Shown here piece by piece: positions 10,895 to 22,770 of a stretch of 64,000 nt of DNA. The stretch's first letter is position 1. Every line of letters begins with the position of its first letter. Origin of the DNA: Coprinopsis marcescibilis (Eukaryota > Basidiomycota > Agaricomycetes > Agaricales > Psathyrellaceae); the NCBI GenBank assembly GCA_004369085.1, contig ML210181.1:62001-126000 (forward strand), in the 5' to 3' direction. The position numbers and the translations under genes were made by a program. Under the pieces are notes generated by a model. That model was not told the origin of the DNA and ran no database searches. It saw only the letters and a program-made list of their open reading frames with translations.

Positions 10895-12101
10895 TTAGCA
10901 CGAAGCGAGGTAGCTCGTGAGTGCAGCCTTCTCAGCCGAATCGACCGAGAGGTTGTAATAGTGCTTGACCTGAACCCAGGCCCTAACATAGGTGCATCGG
11001 TAGCTGGCAAGCGGGGGCATCCATTCAGCGGGATCTAAACGCCCAGGTGTCAGCATTGTCCTAATCGATCTAGATTTAACTTCAACAATTGAATCTCACC
11101 CTTGTCTCCTATCAGTACAACAGCGCAAAAAACGTGGGTTCAGTTCATAGTGTCCACCATTTCGTAACAAAGACAACCCGAGCTGGGTTCAGCTCACCTT
11201 TAGCTTGGTTCAAGCTGATAAACAGAAATAGAAATTAACGTCAGCACTCCTGAGGTGCTCGTATTTAGAGCAAAGGTGTAGACGTACTCGTCGGTAACTG
11301 CGACAAGCTGTGGTCGTGTGAGATCGTTGGCGAACGCTTGCCTTTGAGCGTTGGTCCAGGTGCGAGCGCCAGACACCCAGGCCTAGAATAGGTTAGCTCG
11401 GTCTGAGATTCTGGAAGTGTGGAGCCGCCTGATGGAGTGGCGCGACGGAAAAAATCAATTCACCTCCTTCAGGGGCACTAGGTGATCCTAGAAAGAACAC
11501 CGATTAGCCCAACCATTTAATTAAGGATCATTCCGAGCAGGAATGTGGTGGACGTTCACGTACAATATCCAGATCGCTGGCAAGGGTTGTCGCAACGTTG
11601 TCGAAAGGCGAAACCCAATTTCCAGATGTTGCAGCGCAGTTGGTGCCAGTTACGACGTTAGTTCCGTCCCGCTTCAATACGGCTATCAATTTGGATCGAA
11701 ATGGCAAGGAAAGTGCTCTGATTTAGCCCTTGACGTTCCAGCTTTTACGATCAGGACATACTGACTTTCACGAGTGTTGCACTGGCCCGAGACTAGGGAA
11801 CATTAGATCACGTTGGGCGGGTGTGGCAACAAATCGGGGTCAACGCACTAGTAATCCAGTGATTGAAGAGATCGCGGTTATACGCGGGAGAGTTTGATTC
11901 AGCCTGCACGGTTACTGAGAAATATTTTTCAATTTGGTGGGTTTTCTAGTGCACTGATGGGAAAACGGGATAGAACGTACGCTGGGCCAGGTATGTTCTG
12001 GCTGTCGCTCCGCTGATGGGAGTAGGCAATGCCCTTTGTTCCAAAGGAATGGCCAAAGATAAGGTAACGAACAAAAGGAGGGACACGATGGAGAGCTTCA
12101 T
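10895..12101 (-). CDS. Small secreted HNH-type nuclease (DUF1524 / GmrSD C-terminal domain)
   Basis: Nine exons on the minus strand: 12101-11981, 11914-11849, 11792-11766, 11682-11564, 11487-11464, 11382-11288, 11214-11198, 11108-11100 and 11034-10895; 205 residues. Residues 1-17 or so form a signal peptide (MKLSIVSLLLFVTLSLA). The mature protein carries the DUF1524 pattern: CNTRETVLKRDG, the His-containing core DIDHLVPLKEAW (His about 113), RQAFAND, then DPAEWMPP and RC. DUF1524 is an HNH-like metal-dependent nuclease fold; the protein likely degrades extracellular nucleic acid, an inference from the family. The 9 bp exon at 11108-11100 and the 17 bp exon are required to restore LNQAKGDKDPAEW, and every junction keeps frame with GT-AG sites. 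No single open frame exceeds 76 codons, so ORF-based callers would miss it. Confidence 0.88.
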
Positions 12102-13620
12102 TCTGGGTATCGGAGTATGACTTTACTCTGGGAGGGGGGCAAAGACACAGAGCTATCATCCTAATAGTGCATGCAGATTAAATAGGCAACAAATCGAAGA
12201 AACACTGATACGGGTGCGATGGCGTTGCTGGGGACAAGGACCGACGACTCCGGTATCTTGCAGAGAATCAAAGATAGACGGACGCACATGGGCACTAACT
12301 TCGGTGTGCCTGCCCATCGCAGACGAGACATGCTGGTTACTGGGTTCTGTTCATGATAACGCCCCTCACGAGGTTGTTTTCCAAGAAACTGTACTTCTAT
12401 TTCCAGCAAAATGTCCTGTGGCGATTCTTTAAACGCAAGAAGAGCTGTCGCAAGATAAGAGGCACGCACATGGGTTATCAGCAAGCGTCTCTCTCCTTCA
12501 GCGGTGAAGTGCAAGACTGTGCTGATCACTGATTGGCGGATTGTTGGGATGGAATTGGTCACCTGCCGACTGTCATCCCAGCTCAGTGCTATCGATGAAC
12601 GTTGCAACCTGTCTCAACTTCTTGCGCATCTGTCGAAGGTTTCCACGAAGGATTTTGATAAATCACGAGAACCTGTTCATGCAAGGGGTCAATTCTGCAA
12701 TTAACGGAATGCAAATATGCGCCGCCACATCGTGCAGCCTTGCAGAAACACTGGCTAAAGATAGACTGAATTGGAGCTGTGTCAAGCACTGTGTCAAGGA
12801 AAAGTCAGCTGATGACTCATTCTAGAGCTGCCGCAGGAAATGAAAGCCTGAATTGTCATCTCGGGGACTCTTGAAGACCTGGAGAAACAAAACAAGCTTG
12901 CTGCCATTCTTCTCAATTCAGTCTGAATTGAGTTGCCACAGCAGCTCGAACGACCAGATCGTTCCTCCCCTCGATCGCCGAGATCTTCGACGACGATTAG
13001 GTTGGGACAGTTCAGCGCGGTGCATGCGAGGCGTTCGAGAGGCGTTCGAGACCTAGAAAGCTAAAGTTCCGTTGTAAAAGGTAGAGCCTTGTGGAAGAAA
13101 AAGCAATGTTTCACTACGTATCGCTTCAAGTCGTTATCATCGCGCCCAATATGATAACCCACAAGTTGGAGTTGTGGCGGACTGCACCGTCAAGGTCACA
13201 GTGGTGGCAAGTTGATCCCAAGTACATCCATAACAACGATAAGATATCAAGAAGTACATCTGGATCATTTGGGAGTTGGTCTGAGTTGGTATACCGGTAA
13301 CCGAAGTCTGATACTCTTAGTAGCATCTGCTGACGAGACAATGGCTCTGGTGCAGCGAGCGGAAGGGGCGGCTCCGTAGCACCGTCGGCGGGTCCTCACG
13401 GATCAAAGTACGCTTGCCGTCGCCGACACAAATCGTCATCACAGCACCCCAGAGTTTCTCGCGCGCTGTCGTCGCGTCCGACCGGTGTCGGCACCTCCTG
13501 CCAACTCTCACCAGTACTCGACGCCATCACCATTGTCGACTATATCTACGACATATCACCGCAGGCTGGCTAGCCTTGTCTATCCTTCATCAGCAGCCTG
13601 TCGGGGTTCTGGCTGGCTTA
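12102..13620. other. Gene-free stretch, promoters of nuclease and ADCK genes
   Basis: 1.5 kb between divergent genes. Several open frames exist on both strands (for example minus 12161-12607), but they begin without an ATG, show no domain and do not extend by splicing. I see no mobile element. It probably holds the two promoters. Confidence 0.45.
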
Positions 13621-15694
13621 ATGTCTTGCTCCCTGTTTCGACCAGCACTACGATGCCCAAATAGACAGCTTCCTCTACGGTTTTATTCATCCCAGCCGCC
13701 ACTAGTACGGGGCTCTAGGCTTGCAAGATACTCAAGACGTCTGGCCTATGCTGGGGTTGGCGTTGGAGGAATCTTGGCATGGGACCACTACTCCAATGCA
13801 TCGGCAATATTTCGCAATCTACGAACACTATGGACCGTATGTGCTTTGGATTTAACAACACGACGTTCAACAGCATATCTAACTATCCCACTCAGTGCGT
13901 CGTGATCACAGTAGACTATAAGCTCAACTTTACGCCAGAGAAGAGCGACCAAATCCCTGAATTACACGAACGAGTCGCTGACAGAATGTACAACCTCTTG
14001 ACGGCCAACGGTGGCCTGTACATCAAAATTGGTCAAGCAATCGGTGCCAACGCAGCCATGCTCCCGAAACCTATGCAAACCAAGTTTGCCAGTCTATTCG
14101 ACGATGCGCCTCAAGTTCCATACTCGGTCGTTGAACGAGTATTCATCTCCGAGCTTGGTAAACCACCAAGTGGGCCAGGCGGGGTATTCGAAATCTTCTA
14201 CGAAAAGGCCGAAGCCAGTGCGAGTATTGCGCAGGTGCACAAGGCCAAAACCTGGCCGACCACTGGTCCTGACGGAAAGGTCAAAGAGGGCGAATGGGTA
14301 GCAGTCAAGATCCAAAAGCCGGATGTTGCAAAGCAGATGGAGTGGGATTTGGGTGCTTACCGGATGGTCATGTGGGCGTTCGAAAACTGGGCATTTGACC
14401 TTCCAGTGTATTTCGTTGTCGGCAAGTATCGTTGCTTCGTTTCTGTATCATTAAATTGACGACAGTTGGCCACTCCACAGACTTTATTTCCGACCATCTG
14501 AGGCAGGAACTTGATTTTGTCCGGGAGGCTGACAATGCCATGCAAACTGCCAACTTCATCGCCAACGAGCCAGCACTCCGTCACAAGGTCCACATCCCTA
14601 GAGTGTATAGCGAATACTCTACCGCCAAGGTTCTCACCGCCGAATGGATTGACGGCGTCCGATTAAGCGACAAACCTGGCATTTACAAGCTCATGGGTGA
14701 AAAACAGCCTTCTGTAAACTTTGCCAGGATTCCAGATCCTTTGAGTGCTACTGCTCTCATCGTCGAGTCCCCCGCGTCTATTGCCAACGAACCATCAACA
14801 CCCTTCCGCATCCCTGACCAACCACTGAAGGGAGGACTGAAAAGCGTAATGCAAACGATGGTGGAGCTTTTCTCTGCACAGATGTTCTCTTGGGGGTGGG
14901 TGCATTGCGATCCGCACCCAGGGAACGTTATCGTCAGACCGAACCCATCCGACCCAACGCAACCACAACTCGTGCTCATCGACCACGGCCTTTATGTCCG
15001 CGTACCGGAGAAATTCAGACGAGAGTGGGTGCAACTTTGGAGGGCCATGCTTTCTGGAGACTATCGAGGCGTACAGGACGTTACTACGGAATGGGGGATG
15101 GGTCTTCCCGACTTTATGGCCAGCTTCACGCTCATGAAGCCCGTTAGACTGCGGCGCAACAAGAACAGTGACGAAGAACAGGAACCTCCACGCAAGCTGA
15201 CACAATACGAGGCCAGTGTGATCATGAAGCAGAAGCTCAAGGAGTTCCTTACGGACACGGATCGCATGCCCAAAGTTTTGATTTTCCTGACACGGAATAT
15301 GCGCATGGTTCAAGGTACGCTCTCTCGATGGATCCCCCTTCCACTTGTTCTTAACAATCGTACAGGGAATAACCAAGCTTTCGGCTCACCTGTCAACAGA
15401 ATCAAGATCACAGGCAATTGGGCCTCACGCGCCCTCTTCCGCGACAACAAACTCAGTGGCACTGAGCGTCTGAGAGAGTGGTGGCACCATCTCATCTTCC
15501 GCACTGTCATGTTCACTATCGACGTCATCTTCTGGCAGAACAAATTCTTCTCGTGGCTTCACCAAATCCGGGACCGTCTACTAGGTCGTCCCCCACAGAG
15601 CCTCAATTTTGAGGATGAGTTGGAGAGGAACATGAGAGACTTTGCGAAGGATAACTGGGGGTTGGACGTGCCCCAGTCTGCGTTTGTTGGATAA
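13621..15694 (+). CDS. Mitochondrial ABC1/ADCK (UbiB) atypical kinase-like protein
   Basis: Exons 13621-13836, 13896-14421, 14481-15314 and 15366-15694; 634 residues. The Arg-rich N terminus (LPLRFYSSQ) looks like a mitochondrial presequence, followed by a short hydrophobic segment (GVGVGGILAW). Family marks are the KxGQ motif (GGLYIKIGQAIGANAA), AQVHKA with VAVKIQKPDV, and the metal/catalytic segment HCDPHPGNV ... LVLIDHGLY. The RTLWT-VVITVDYKL start is typical of the ADCK1 / yeast Mcp2 branch, linked to mitochondrial lipid homeostasis, rather than of COQ8. Intron 2 (14422-14480) must use a GC donor (GCAAGT): only that gives FVVDFISDHLRQELDF in frame. The last intron is 51 bp and in frame. 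Confidence 0.88.
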
Positions 15695-16046
15695 ATCAGA
15701 CTTGAGGATTTGCTTATATATATATTATATCAGGTATCATAATGTGTTGTACAACGTACTTGCTTTCCCTCACCCACTCAATACTATAGAGCCCAATAGA
15801 CCCACCCCCCTTGCAAAGCGTCGGGCGACGGATCAGAATCGTGCGAATTACGACAACGGTGTGAGGCGGCCATCCTGTTTCGAACGTTCGTCTCACTCCG
15901 CGATGTAATGCTCCCAAGTCGTCAGTGCTTCACTCGACCACCGTGTTCAAAGCGAGTTTCACGAGATATTTTCTCATGTGATTATGATTCTGCAGGAACG
16001 TGCGACACAACACTAGGAGCAAGCATATGTACAACACAACAGTTCC
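15695..16046. other. Convergent 3' intergenic region
   Basis: 352 bp between the ADCK stop (plus) and the CE15 stop (minus). AT-rich just after 15710 (a TATATATATTATAT run). No gene seen. Confidence 0.5.
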
Positions 16047-17551
16047 CTATGTGCACTGGGAATACCAATCATTGACCTTGGAGCAAGTGGTGCCAGTCGC
16101 GCAGCAAGTTGGGCCAGACCACCCTTGTCCGCCACACTGGGCAAATTTGTTAGCGCAACTCCCAGGCGGTGGCGTCGGAGTCGAAGTTGGAGGAAGAACG
16201 ATAGACGTGGGTGTCGAGGTAACGGGTGGAGGCAACGAGGTTGGGGGAGAAGTATTTTGCGGGAGGTTGGTCCCCCATGGGTACGCCGTCGCTGTAGCGG
16301 ACCATGGAGACAGGTTGTTATAATCCCTCGTCGTCGAGGTGTTGAAGAACACCTTTTGCAAGAACGGAACGACGTTGGCACTTTAGGAAATTCGCGTCAG
16401 CCTCGACTCTAATCCCAGTCCAGGACATGATGATAGAACTCACTGTCCAGAATTGTCACAATGGCCACCGCTTCTAATTGCCATCCCAATCCTATCACCC
16501 ACACCCAGCCAATTAAACACTATCTTGGCCGCAGGGAACACCATCGTCGCGGTCCCTCTTGCATTCACGTACGGATCGCTCTGGCCTTCATCAACGACCA
16601 TGTATCTCGGGGCGATTGCCGCAGCAATCATATGGGAATCGTACGGCAGTCTTTGGTGGTTATTCAAAAACCCACTAATCACGCCACACGTCCACCATGG
16701 CGCACCCTGCTTGCTGTTCTCCAAGTTCTCTCCTTGTCCAGAGAGCTGCCAGTAGCGGTAGGGCCCGAGACCCTGGATGCCGCTACTCATGGGGACGGTG
16801 ACAAGGATACGTTCGTCGAAGAGGCCAGCCGCAAGCGCAGCCTTGCCCAACCGCGAACACCCAGTTACTGCCGTCTTCGTTGCGTCGATTTCGGGAACAA
16901 CAGATTCGATGGCGTCGAGTGTCCGGTGGACACCCCATGCCCAAGCCGTCAGAACACCTAGTGTTATCAACCATTCAGTCAGCGCATTCACCCGCATCAG
17001 GATATGTGGTGCTACTCACCGATATCCCGACCATTGTACAACGCCCAAAACGCTCCCGTTTTGCCATTGCTATCCGGGGCAACGTTCGTATAGCTAATCG
17101 TCGCAACAGCGATCCTCGCATTCGTATAGGCGGCATTGTTCACGCCCCCGATGGCTAACATCACCGGTACCTTGCTCGTCGGACTAGCGCCGTTCGGAAG
17201 AGCCAAGCTGGCAGTGAAGGAGCCGCTGCGTCCACCGGAATCCACGCGAATGGTTATGGTGTTTCCGCTGCGCGTGGCGGTAACAGTCTCCTGTGCGTGG
17301 TCGGGGTAGAATCCGAACTGGTACTCCTGTAGGAGACGCTTGATCTCGGGCTGGCGGCACTTGTACCATTCGTCGATGGAGGAGACACGGCGGTCACTTT
17401 GGAAGTATTTGAAGGGATCAGGCAGGGTCGTCTCGGACGGGAGACTGCTGGGCGCTGGTCGGGGCTCTGGGAACGCTGGGCAGCTTTGTGCGGCGACCAG
17501 GCTGGGGAGTAGGGCTGCTAACAGCGAGAGGAAAGGGAGAGATGGCTTCAT
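16047..17551 (-). CDS. 4-O-methyl-glucuronoyl methylesterase (CE15) with C-terminal CBM1
   Basis: Exons 17551-17020, 16957-16444 and 16380-16047; 459 residues. A signal peptide (about 1-21, ending SLVAAQS) directs secretion. The CE15 nucleophile motif GCSRLGK places the catalytic Ser near residue 212; the catalytic His is in RSGGHCD. After a Pro/Thr-rich linker comes a fungal cellulose-binding module CBM1 (about 425-459) with its Cys and aromatic residues ([13 protein letters not shown] ... WYSQC). Glucuronoyl esterases cleave ester bonds between lignin alcohols and 4-O-methyl-glucuronic acid of xylan, loosening lignocellulose, so this is a wood or litter decay enzyme. CBM1 is more often N-terminal in CE15, so the C-terminal placement is worth noting. 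A TATA-like box lies about 145 bp upstream. Confidence 0.92.
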
Positions 17552-17693
17552 CGTCGTCTGAGGACCTTGTGCTGGGTTGGAGCTCAGTTGCACTACGGTA
17601 GCTGGGTTTGTTACTGCGCTTGCTGTGGGTGGCTCGTTGCAAGGCAGGTCTGGCTACGTATATTGCATACTCGAGTAAACATCGGTTAAGAGG

Positions 17694-17700
17694 CTTTATA
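17694..17700 (-). promoter_or_regulatory. TATA-like box of CE15 gene
   Basis: TATAAAG on the minus strand, about 145 bp upstream of the CE15 start codon. The spacing implies a leader of about 110 bases. Confidence 0.4.
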
Positions 17701-17899
17701 CCATTTTGCCGGACTGAACGTGATCTAAGCCAGCCTCGAAGGAATGAAGAACAACTTCCCAATTATCCGGTGAGGTCTCATGTTCTCTCCAAGGCTCCAA
17801 TACCTGTCCAACTCTCTACGCTAAGCAGCATTCAGCTAGCGTCTTACATGTTCAGACTGTCTTTCCATTCCGGTCCTTTGTCGCAGGTTGTGATGAGCA

Positions 17900-18480
17900 G
17901 CCTCCGGTTCCTTTACGACATCGAGTCACGAAAAGAAATCCATGATTTACGAACATCATCGGACATAAGTACCACCTCTGAGCACAACCGGATCCATTTC
18001 AAATTCACTTCCAACACCGCACCGGAAATACAAATCTCACCTACCTTTTGAACCCCCAACGGCCCGCGTCCAGCGGTCATAGGTCCAGTCATACTCGGAC
18101 TTCCCATACTCGTGCTCCGTTTTTGATAAGTACAGGTCTATGACATATGCGCTCCTGGTCCGCGGCCGGCGAAAATCTTCAAGTTCCCCAACTGATCACC
18201 AGAAAACATTCGATCTCGTGGCCGCTCATGGCACCCATGCGAGGATCCGTGGTATACCCACCTCGCACTTGGCATGTAAGAAGAGAAGCCTTCCGGCTTG
18301 CCGAGATCCATCGTTACTTCCTCGCCGTTCCCAGCAAAAGCAGATGGAACCGGAAAGCCAGGTCTGATGTTCACGAAGGAACTCCTCAAGAGAATCTAAT
18401 ATCTCGATCTCCTGTGATGTTTTTGACGGTCGGTTTTTGAACGTGGGTAGAAGAGGAAAAACGGTTGAAGTTTATCCTAA
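17900..18480 (-). other. Possible unrecognised multi-exon coding region
   Basis: Two protein-like segments share one minus-strand frame separated by stops that introns could remove: about 18412-18250 (EIEILDSLEEFLREHQTWL) and about 18170-18048 (YLSKTEHEYGKSEYDWTYD, followed by a plausible GT donor after GGSK). I know no family and cannot assemble a full model with a start codon. It may be the end of a real gene or chance. Confidence 0.25.
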
Positions 18481-19935
18481 TCTCCAGGAAGGACTAAACC
18501 ACCCACCACACGAGGAGGAAATGCCTTTGGGCGAGGAGAGGGAGAGAGAAAGGTTTTAATTCGGGCAGAGTGCTAAATATACATACAGGTTTCATTCAAC
18601 CGCGCTGTCCTGGTGAGCCAGCACTCCAGTCAAGCGCCAACGTCAAGCACACATGTATGGAGGTAATTAAACAACACATCGGGAAAAGTAGAGATAATGT
18701 ACAGCCAAAACAGATTGTACAAAATTTAGTGATTGGGGTAGAAATTCTGGCAGAGAGTCAAAGGAACCGTGGTAGACATGAGGAAGAGGTAGGGTGCAAG
18801 ACGATACTGTAGCAAATGGAAGTGAGGATATACAGAACAAGGGAACAAGGGGGGAGGATTCGTGTAAGATGCTACAGTGTACCGTGCCACGGTGTTGAGA
18901 TGAACGGCTACGTCCAAATAGCTCGAGCTTGCGGGCGGTACCGATTCCAGCCCCAAGTCTGATCAGGGAGGACCGCGCGTCGGACTCGGAACGGAGGGAA
19001 CGGAGCGAACAAAAGATACATGTACGCAACGAACACCGACTCAAGAGAAGAGGAAAGTAGAGTGTGGTACAGCGAAAGTAGAAGCACATAGTACAAGTAC
19101 AAGTACAAGTTGATTAGTTGAACCCTAGAAAGCTAAAAGAAAGACCATGTAATAGTAGGGGAGAATGGTAAATAGAAGAAGATAATGTGGACTCAAAGCT
19201 AGCACGAATAGTGAATGATATACTTTTCCAACCAGCGAGTAGCGTAGAATAGAAAGCTAAAATGAACATGGAATCTATGCAACGGCAAATTGAATGCTAG
19301 GATGAGTGCTCGATGAAGACAAATGGTAGTAGTGCACGATGGATGATGAATGTAGTGTGACGAGTGTCGCGATGATAACTTGAACAATGGGGAATTGCAA
19401 AGCAAACAAACGATAGCAGTAGCGAAAAAAGAAGAAAAGAAACGGGCAGTAACCAAACCAGGAATTCGAGATGTTATGAATGAAAGTGTGTAGAAGAGAG
19501 CAAGTGTAGATGGAGAGGGACGATGGGCAATAGATCAAGGGAGAGAATGTCGCAGATCAGCAACGCACTCAACTGACATATGTCTTATCCCTATGGTTCC
19601 TATTCCCTGCCCACTACTCCCGTCGCGGCCAACCGGTGGCCAAAGTGTTCCACAAGGTATCGGCAAATCGGCGAGGTATCCAGAATCGTGATCGCAATCA
19701 TCACCATCGCCCAGACCAGAAGCAAGCATTATCGCAGAACGCAATAACACCTTCCTTCCGGTTTAGGGGAGACGGTAAGAGAGAACCCAGGAAGGGGCGG
19801 ATCCATCACTGTTCGGGTTCGAGGAACGAGTGCAAGACAACGCTCAACGCAACGAGGCGAGCGAAGCTAACGCGCGTAACTTAAACCCTACAGCATGGGG
19901 TCTACGAACCACAGCCACTACCCTTCTGTCCCCAA
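18481..19935. other. Long gene-free stretch downstream of the casein kinase gene
   Basis: About 1.45 kb of purine-rich plus strand with no convincing coding content. It includes a short GTACAA repeat (19092-19111). It may include a long 3' UTR of the casein kinase transcript. Confidence 0.4.
19092..19111. repeat. GTACAA short tandem repeat
   Basis: Three copies of a six-base unit (GTACAA) plus a partial unit, in non-coding DNA. Confidence 0.5.
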
Positions 19936-21642
19936 CTATGTCCTCGAGGTCCTCACACTCCTGGCTTCACTCTCCTCCCGTGCCTTGGCTCTCGCGTCAC
20001 AAGCCACACAGTGTCTCCCTCTCCGCACTTTCTTCGACGCGATGCCCTTGCTCCCCGACGTGGTGCTCCCCGGAGACTTCTTGGCCTTGATCGTCTGCCC
20101 AAACTCGTCAACAACATCGCAATCCGCGTCCCCAGATGGACCATTGACGCTCCAGTCGAACTGCCCGTCGTACGCGATACCCATCCTCTCCGCCAAGCCC
20201 CTAAAGCATCTCCTCAATCCTTCATAGTCGGGCAAGTCATCGTACTCCAAGCTCCTTGCGTATCTATAAAGGACGCCAAATTCCTCCGGCAGACCTTCCG
20301 TCAAGGTGGATTCGTACATCAGCTTGGAGTCGCGAATCAAGTCCCATGTCGCCGTTACAGGGCTGTAATTTTCTCTCCTCTCCTTCCAAGCTTCTTCCAC
20401 CCTCTGCTGGTACTCCTCGCGGTCTTCAGTATTCGAGATGACTTGTGCCAACTCCATTTCCTGCCCTTCTGATTCATCGGGTAACTCCGCTGGTGCCCGA
20501 AGTTTTCTCCATGGCAGGGTTCCCCGCATGAAGTAGATGAGCATGTACGCCAGGCTCTCCAGATCATCTCGCCGACTCGCGTCGATACCCAAATGCGTGT
20601 TGATGCTGGCGAATAGACTCGTGCCTACGCCATGTAACCCGTCAGGATGGCGGTAGTACGGGATGTGGGTCTGGGTAACGCTGTCCCGGAACTTCTTCGC
20701 GAGCCCAAAGTCGATGATATTAACCAGCGGGTGGTGGGGACATTGAGGACGCAGTGGAGTCGGAGGGTTTGTGGAGGCTGAGGTCGCAGAGGTGGATGGT
20801 CGCGTGATTGTTGATGGGGTACGCGATCGTGTCCGTGTCCGTGTTGGTTTAACTGGCTTTACGACATCGTCTGGGGCTGTGGCAGGTGGTTCGTCGTCAT
20901 CGCAGGGAAGAGGCGGTTGTGTGGATGCCGGGGATGAAGAAGACGAGGAGGACGAGGATGAAGGAGTCCGTGAGGGCGGCGCGGGGTTCACGGGGTTAAT
21001 TGAACATGAACAAGGCGTATGCGGCGCCACCGACATTACAAAATTGGCGGGTTTGATATCCCGATGCACAATAGAATGTGAGTGCACAAATTCTATCCTT
21101 GAGATCTTCGGCCATAATCAACGCACTGCACACACGATATTGCTCAGATAACTCACCAGCTGATCAGCCAACATCAAGACAGACTTTAGGCTGAAGCTCC
21201 TATTGCACATCTTGAACAAGTCTTCCAAGCTTGGGCCTAGGAGATCCGTGACCATGACATTATAGTCGCCTTGCCGGCCACTCCATATGATCCAGGGTAC
21301 ACCAGTGCCACCACTCAAAGTTTTATAGATTTTACTTTCGGTTTTGAGTGGGCTGGGATGGGAAGGGTGGTGGTGAGTGCTGGGCGCAGCCTCGAGCTTG
21401 ATTGCGACCTGCTTTCCCGCCGTCGTATGCACACCGAGAAAGACCGTCCCTGTTGGTTGGAGCAGTTGTTAGCAAGAGACATTCGTCTGAGGGGCATCAG
21501 AGTGAAAAAAGGTTGAAGTGAAATAGTTGTACTCCAGTCCTCGAAGATAATTCGGGAAAAATCCGTAGAAATACTCACCACATCCCCCATTTGCTATTTC
21601 CTCTTCAAACCTATACTTCCCAGCATAGGTAGTCAGTACCAT
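19936..21642 (-). CDS. Casein kinase 1 family Ser/Thr protein kinase with large insert
   Basis: Exons 21642-21579, 21449-21157 and 21105-19936; 508 residues. The start MVLTTYAGKYRFEEEIANGG leads into the Gly-rich loop (GGCGTVFLG). The Lys is in VAIKLE, CK1 hallmarks include LLGPSLEDLF and LADQLISRIEFVHS, the catalytic loop is HRDIKPANF and the magnesium motif is IDFGLAKKF. CK1 enzymes phosphorylate acidic or primed sites in many pathways. Unusually, about 105 residues rich in Ser, Pro and Thr separate the catalytic loop from DFG, where CK1s normally have about 15. No splice pair removes it cleanly and the frame is open. The C terminus is basic and low complexity. The first intron is 129 bp. 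Confidence 0.9.
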
Positions 21643-22770
21643 CGTTTCGAGTCCAGTTTATATTCCTTGAGGTAATAATAGTGCGGATATGAAATGGTGC
21701 AGCGCGATCGTGGCTGTTTGTCGACCACTGGGTGGCTTTTGCGACGTCGTGGAGCTTGAAATTCGAAGCTGTGGGTACAGCTAGCGATCCTGTGCGAGGA
21801 GAAAGAGCGAGAAACAGGGACAGCTCTGCGACAGAGCTTGCCTAGTAGTCCTGGTCGAAATGAACGCAAGTGGCCTAGTAGCGTCGACCTCCAGGGTCCC
21901 CACACAAACGCGAATCACGTAAGAATATCCCACGCATAATATCATCCATCAGAATCTCCCTTTCCAGACTTACCCAGTTCGTTGTTGTCTTTCCTTGTCC
22001 TCCCCCCAATTCCGAATATGAAGGTGGGTATCAACCCTAGACAAAAGACAAATGGATCAGAAATGTGTCCTCCTTGGTTACAGAATTTATAACAGGCATC
22101 ATTCGTTCAATAGAATCCTGTCAGGCGTACCCAGGGCGTGCCACCTTGATGATGATTCAGAATCTTCCCTCACACGAGGCCTTCTTAAGTAGATGCAAAT
22201 AGATTACACGGCGACGAGTGCTACTTATCAGAGAAAAGAGCCGAGAACATGAGGAAAAGGGCAGGACTGGAGATAACCAAGAGATGACTGGATCTGGGGT
22301 ACCAGCACACCTGTATTGATCGGGCTAACATGTGTCGCAATCTGTGATGGGCGGTATACACTCATGTACAGCTCAACAAGGTTGCAGGAACAAAAGAAGC
22401 TGGAAGTGGAATATCTGAATACTCAATAAGTATACAATTGATGATGAAGAGTGCCGCATTTGAACGGGCCTCTAATGCGCGTTCAAAGTTTCACTGCTAA
22501 CGGCTATTGAAATAGACTTTAACCGGAAGGCATGGAGATAGAGGAGAATAGAAGCTGTTCGCCAGTGTTATGCACTTTTAGGGTTAAAATAAATTCTGAA
22601 GCTTGGTTGTGTCCTCGACAACGCACCGCTAAGCGCTGGTGCCTTGCTTTTGTTTATCAAATGATCAGAGTAACTTAACAGTGGGCTCGAAAACACTACT
22701 GCGCAGAATAAGAGGACCAATCCAACTACAGAGAACGTGGTAGAACAGATTACTCGTTCTTATTGCGTTC
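21643..22770. other. Gene-free stretch between kinase promoter and AlkB 3' end
   Basis: 1.13 kb with stop codons in all frames and only short open stretches. It holds the casein kinase promoter and the AlkB-like gene terminator. Nothing else recognised. Confidence 0.45.

Noticed and set aside
12161..12607. Minus-strand frame of about 148 codons
   Set aside because: Begins without an ATG, shows no domain or splicing and lies in a likely promoter region.
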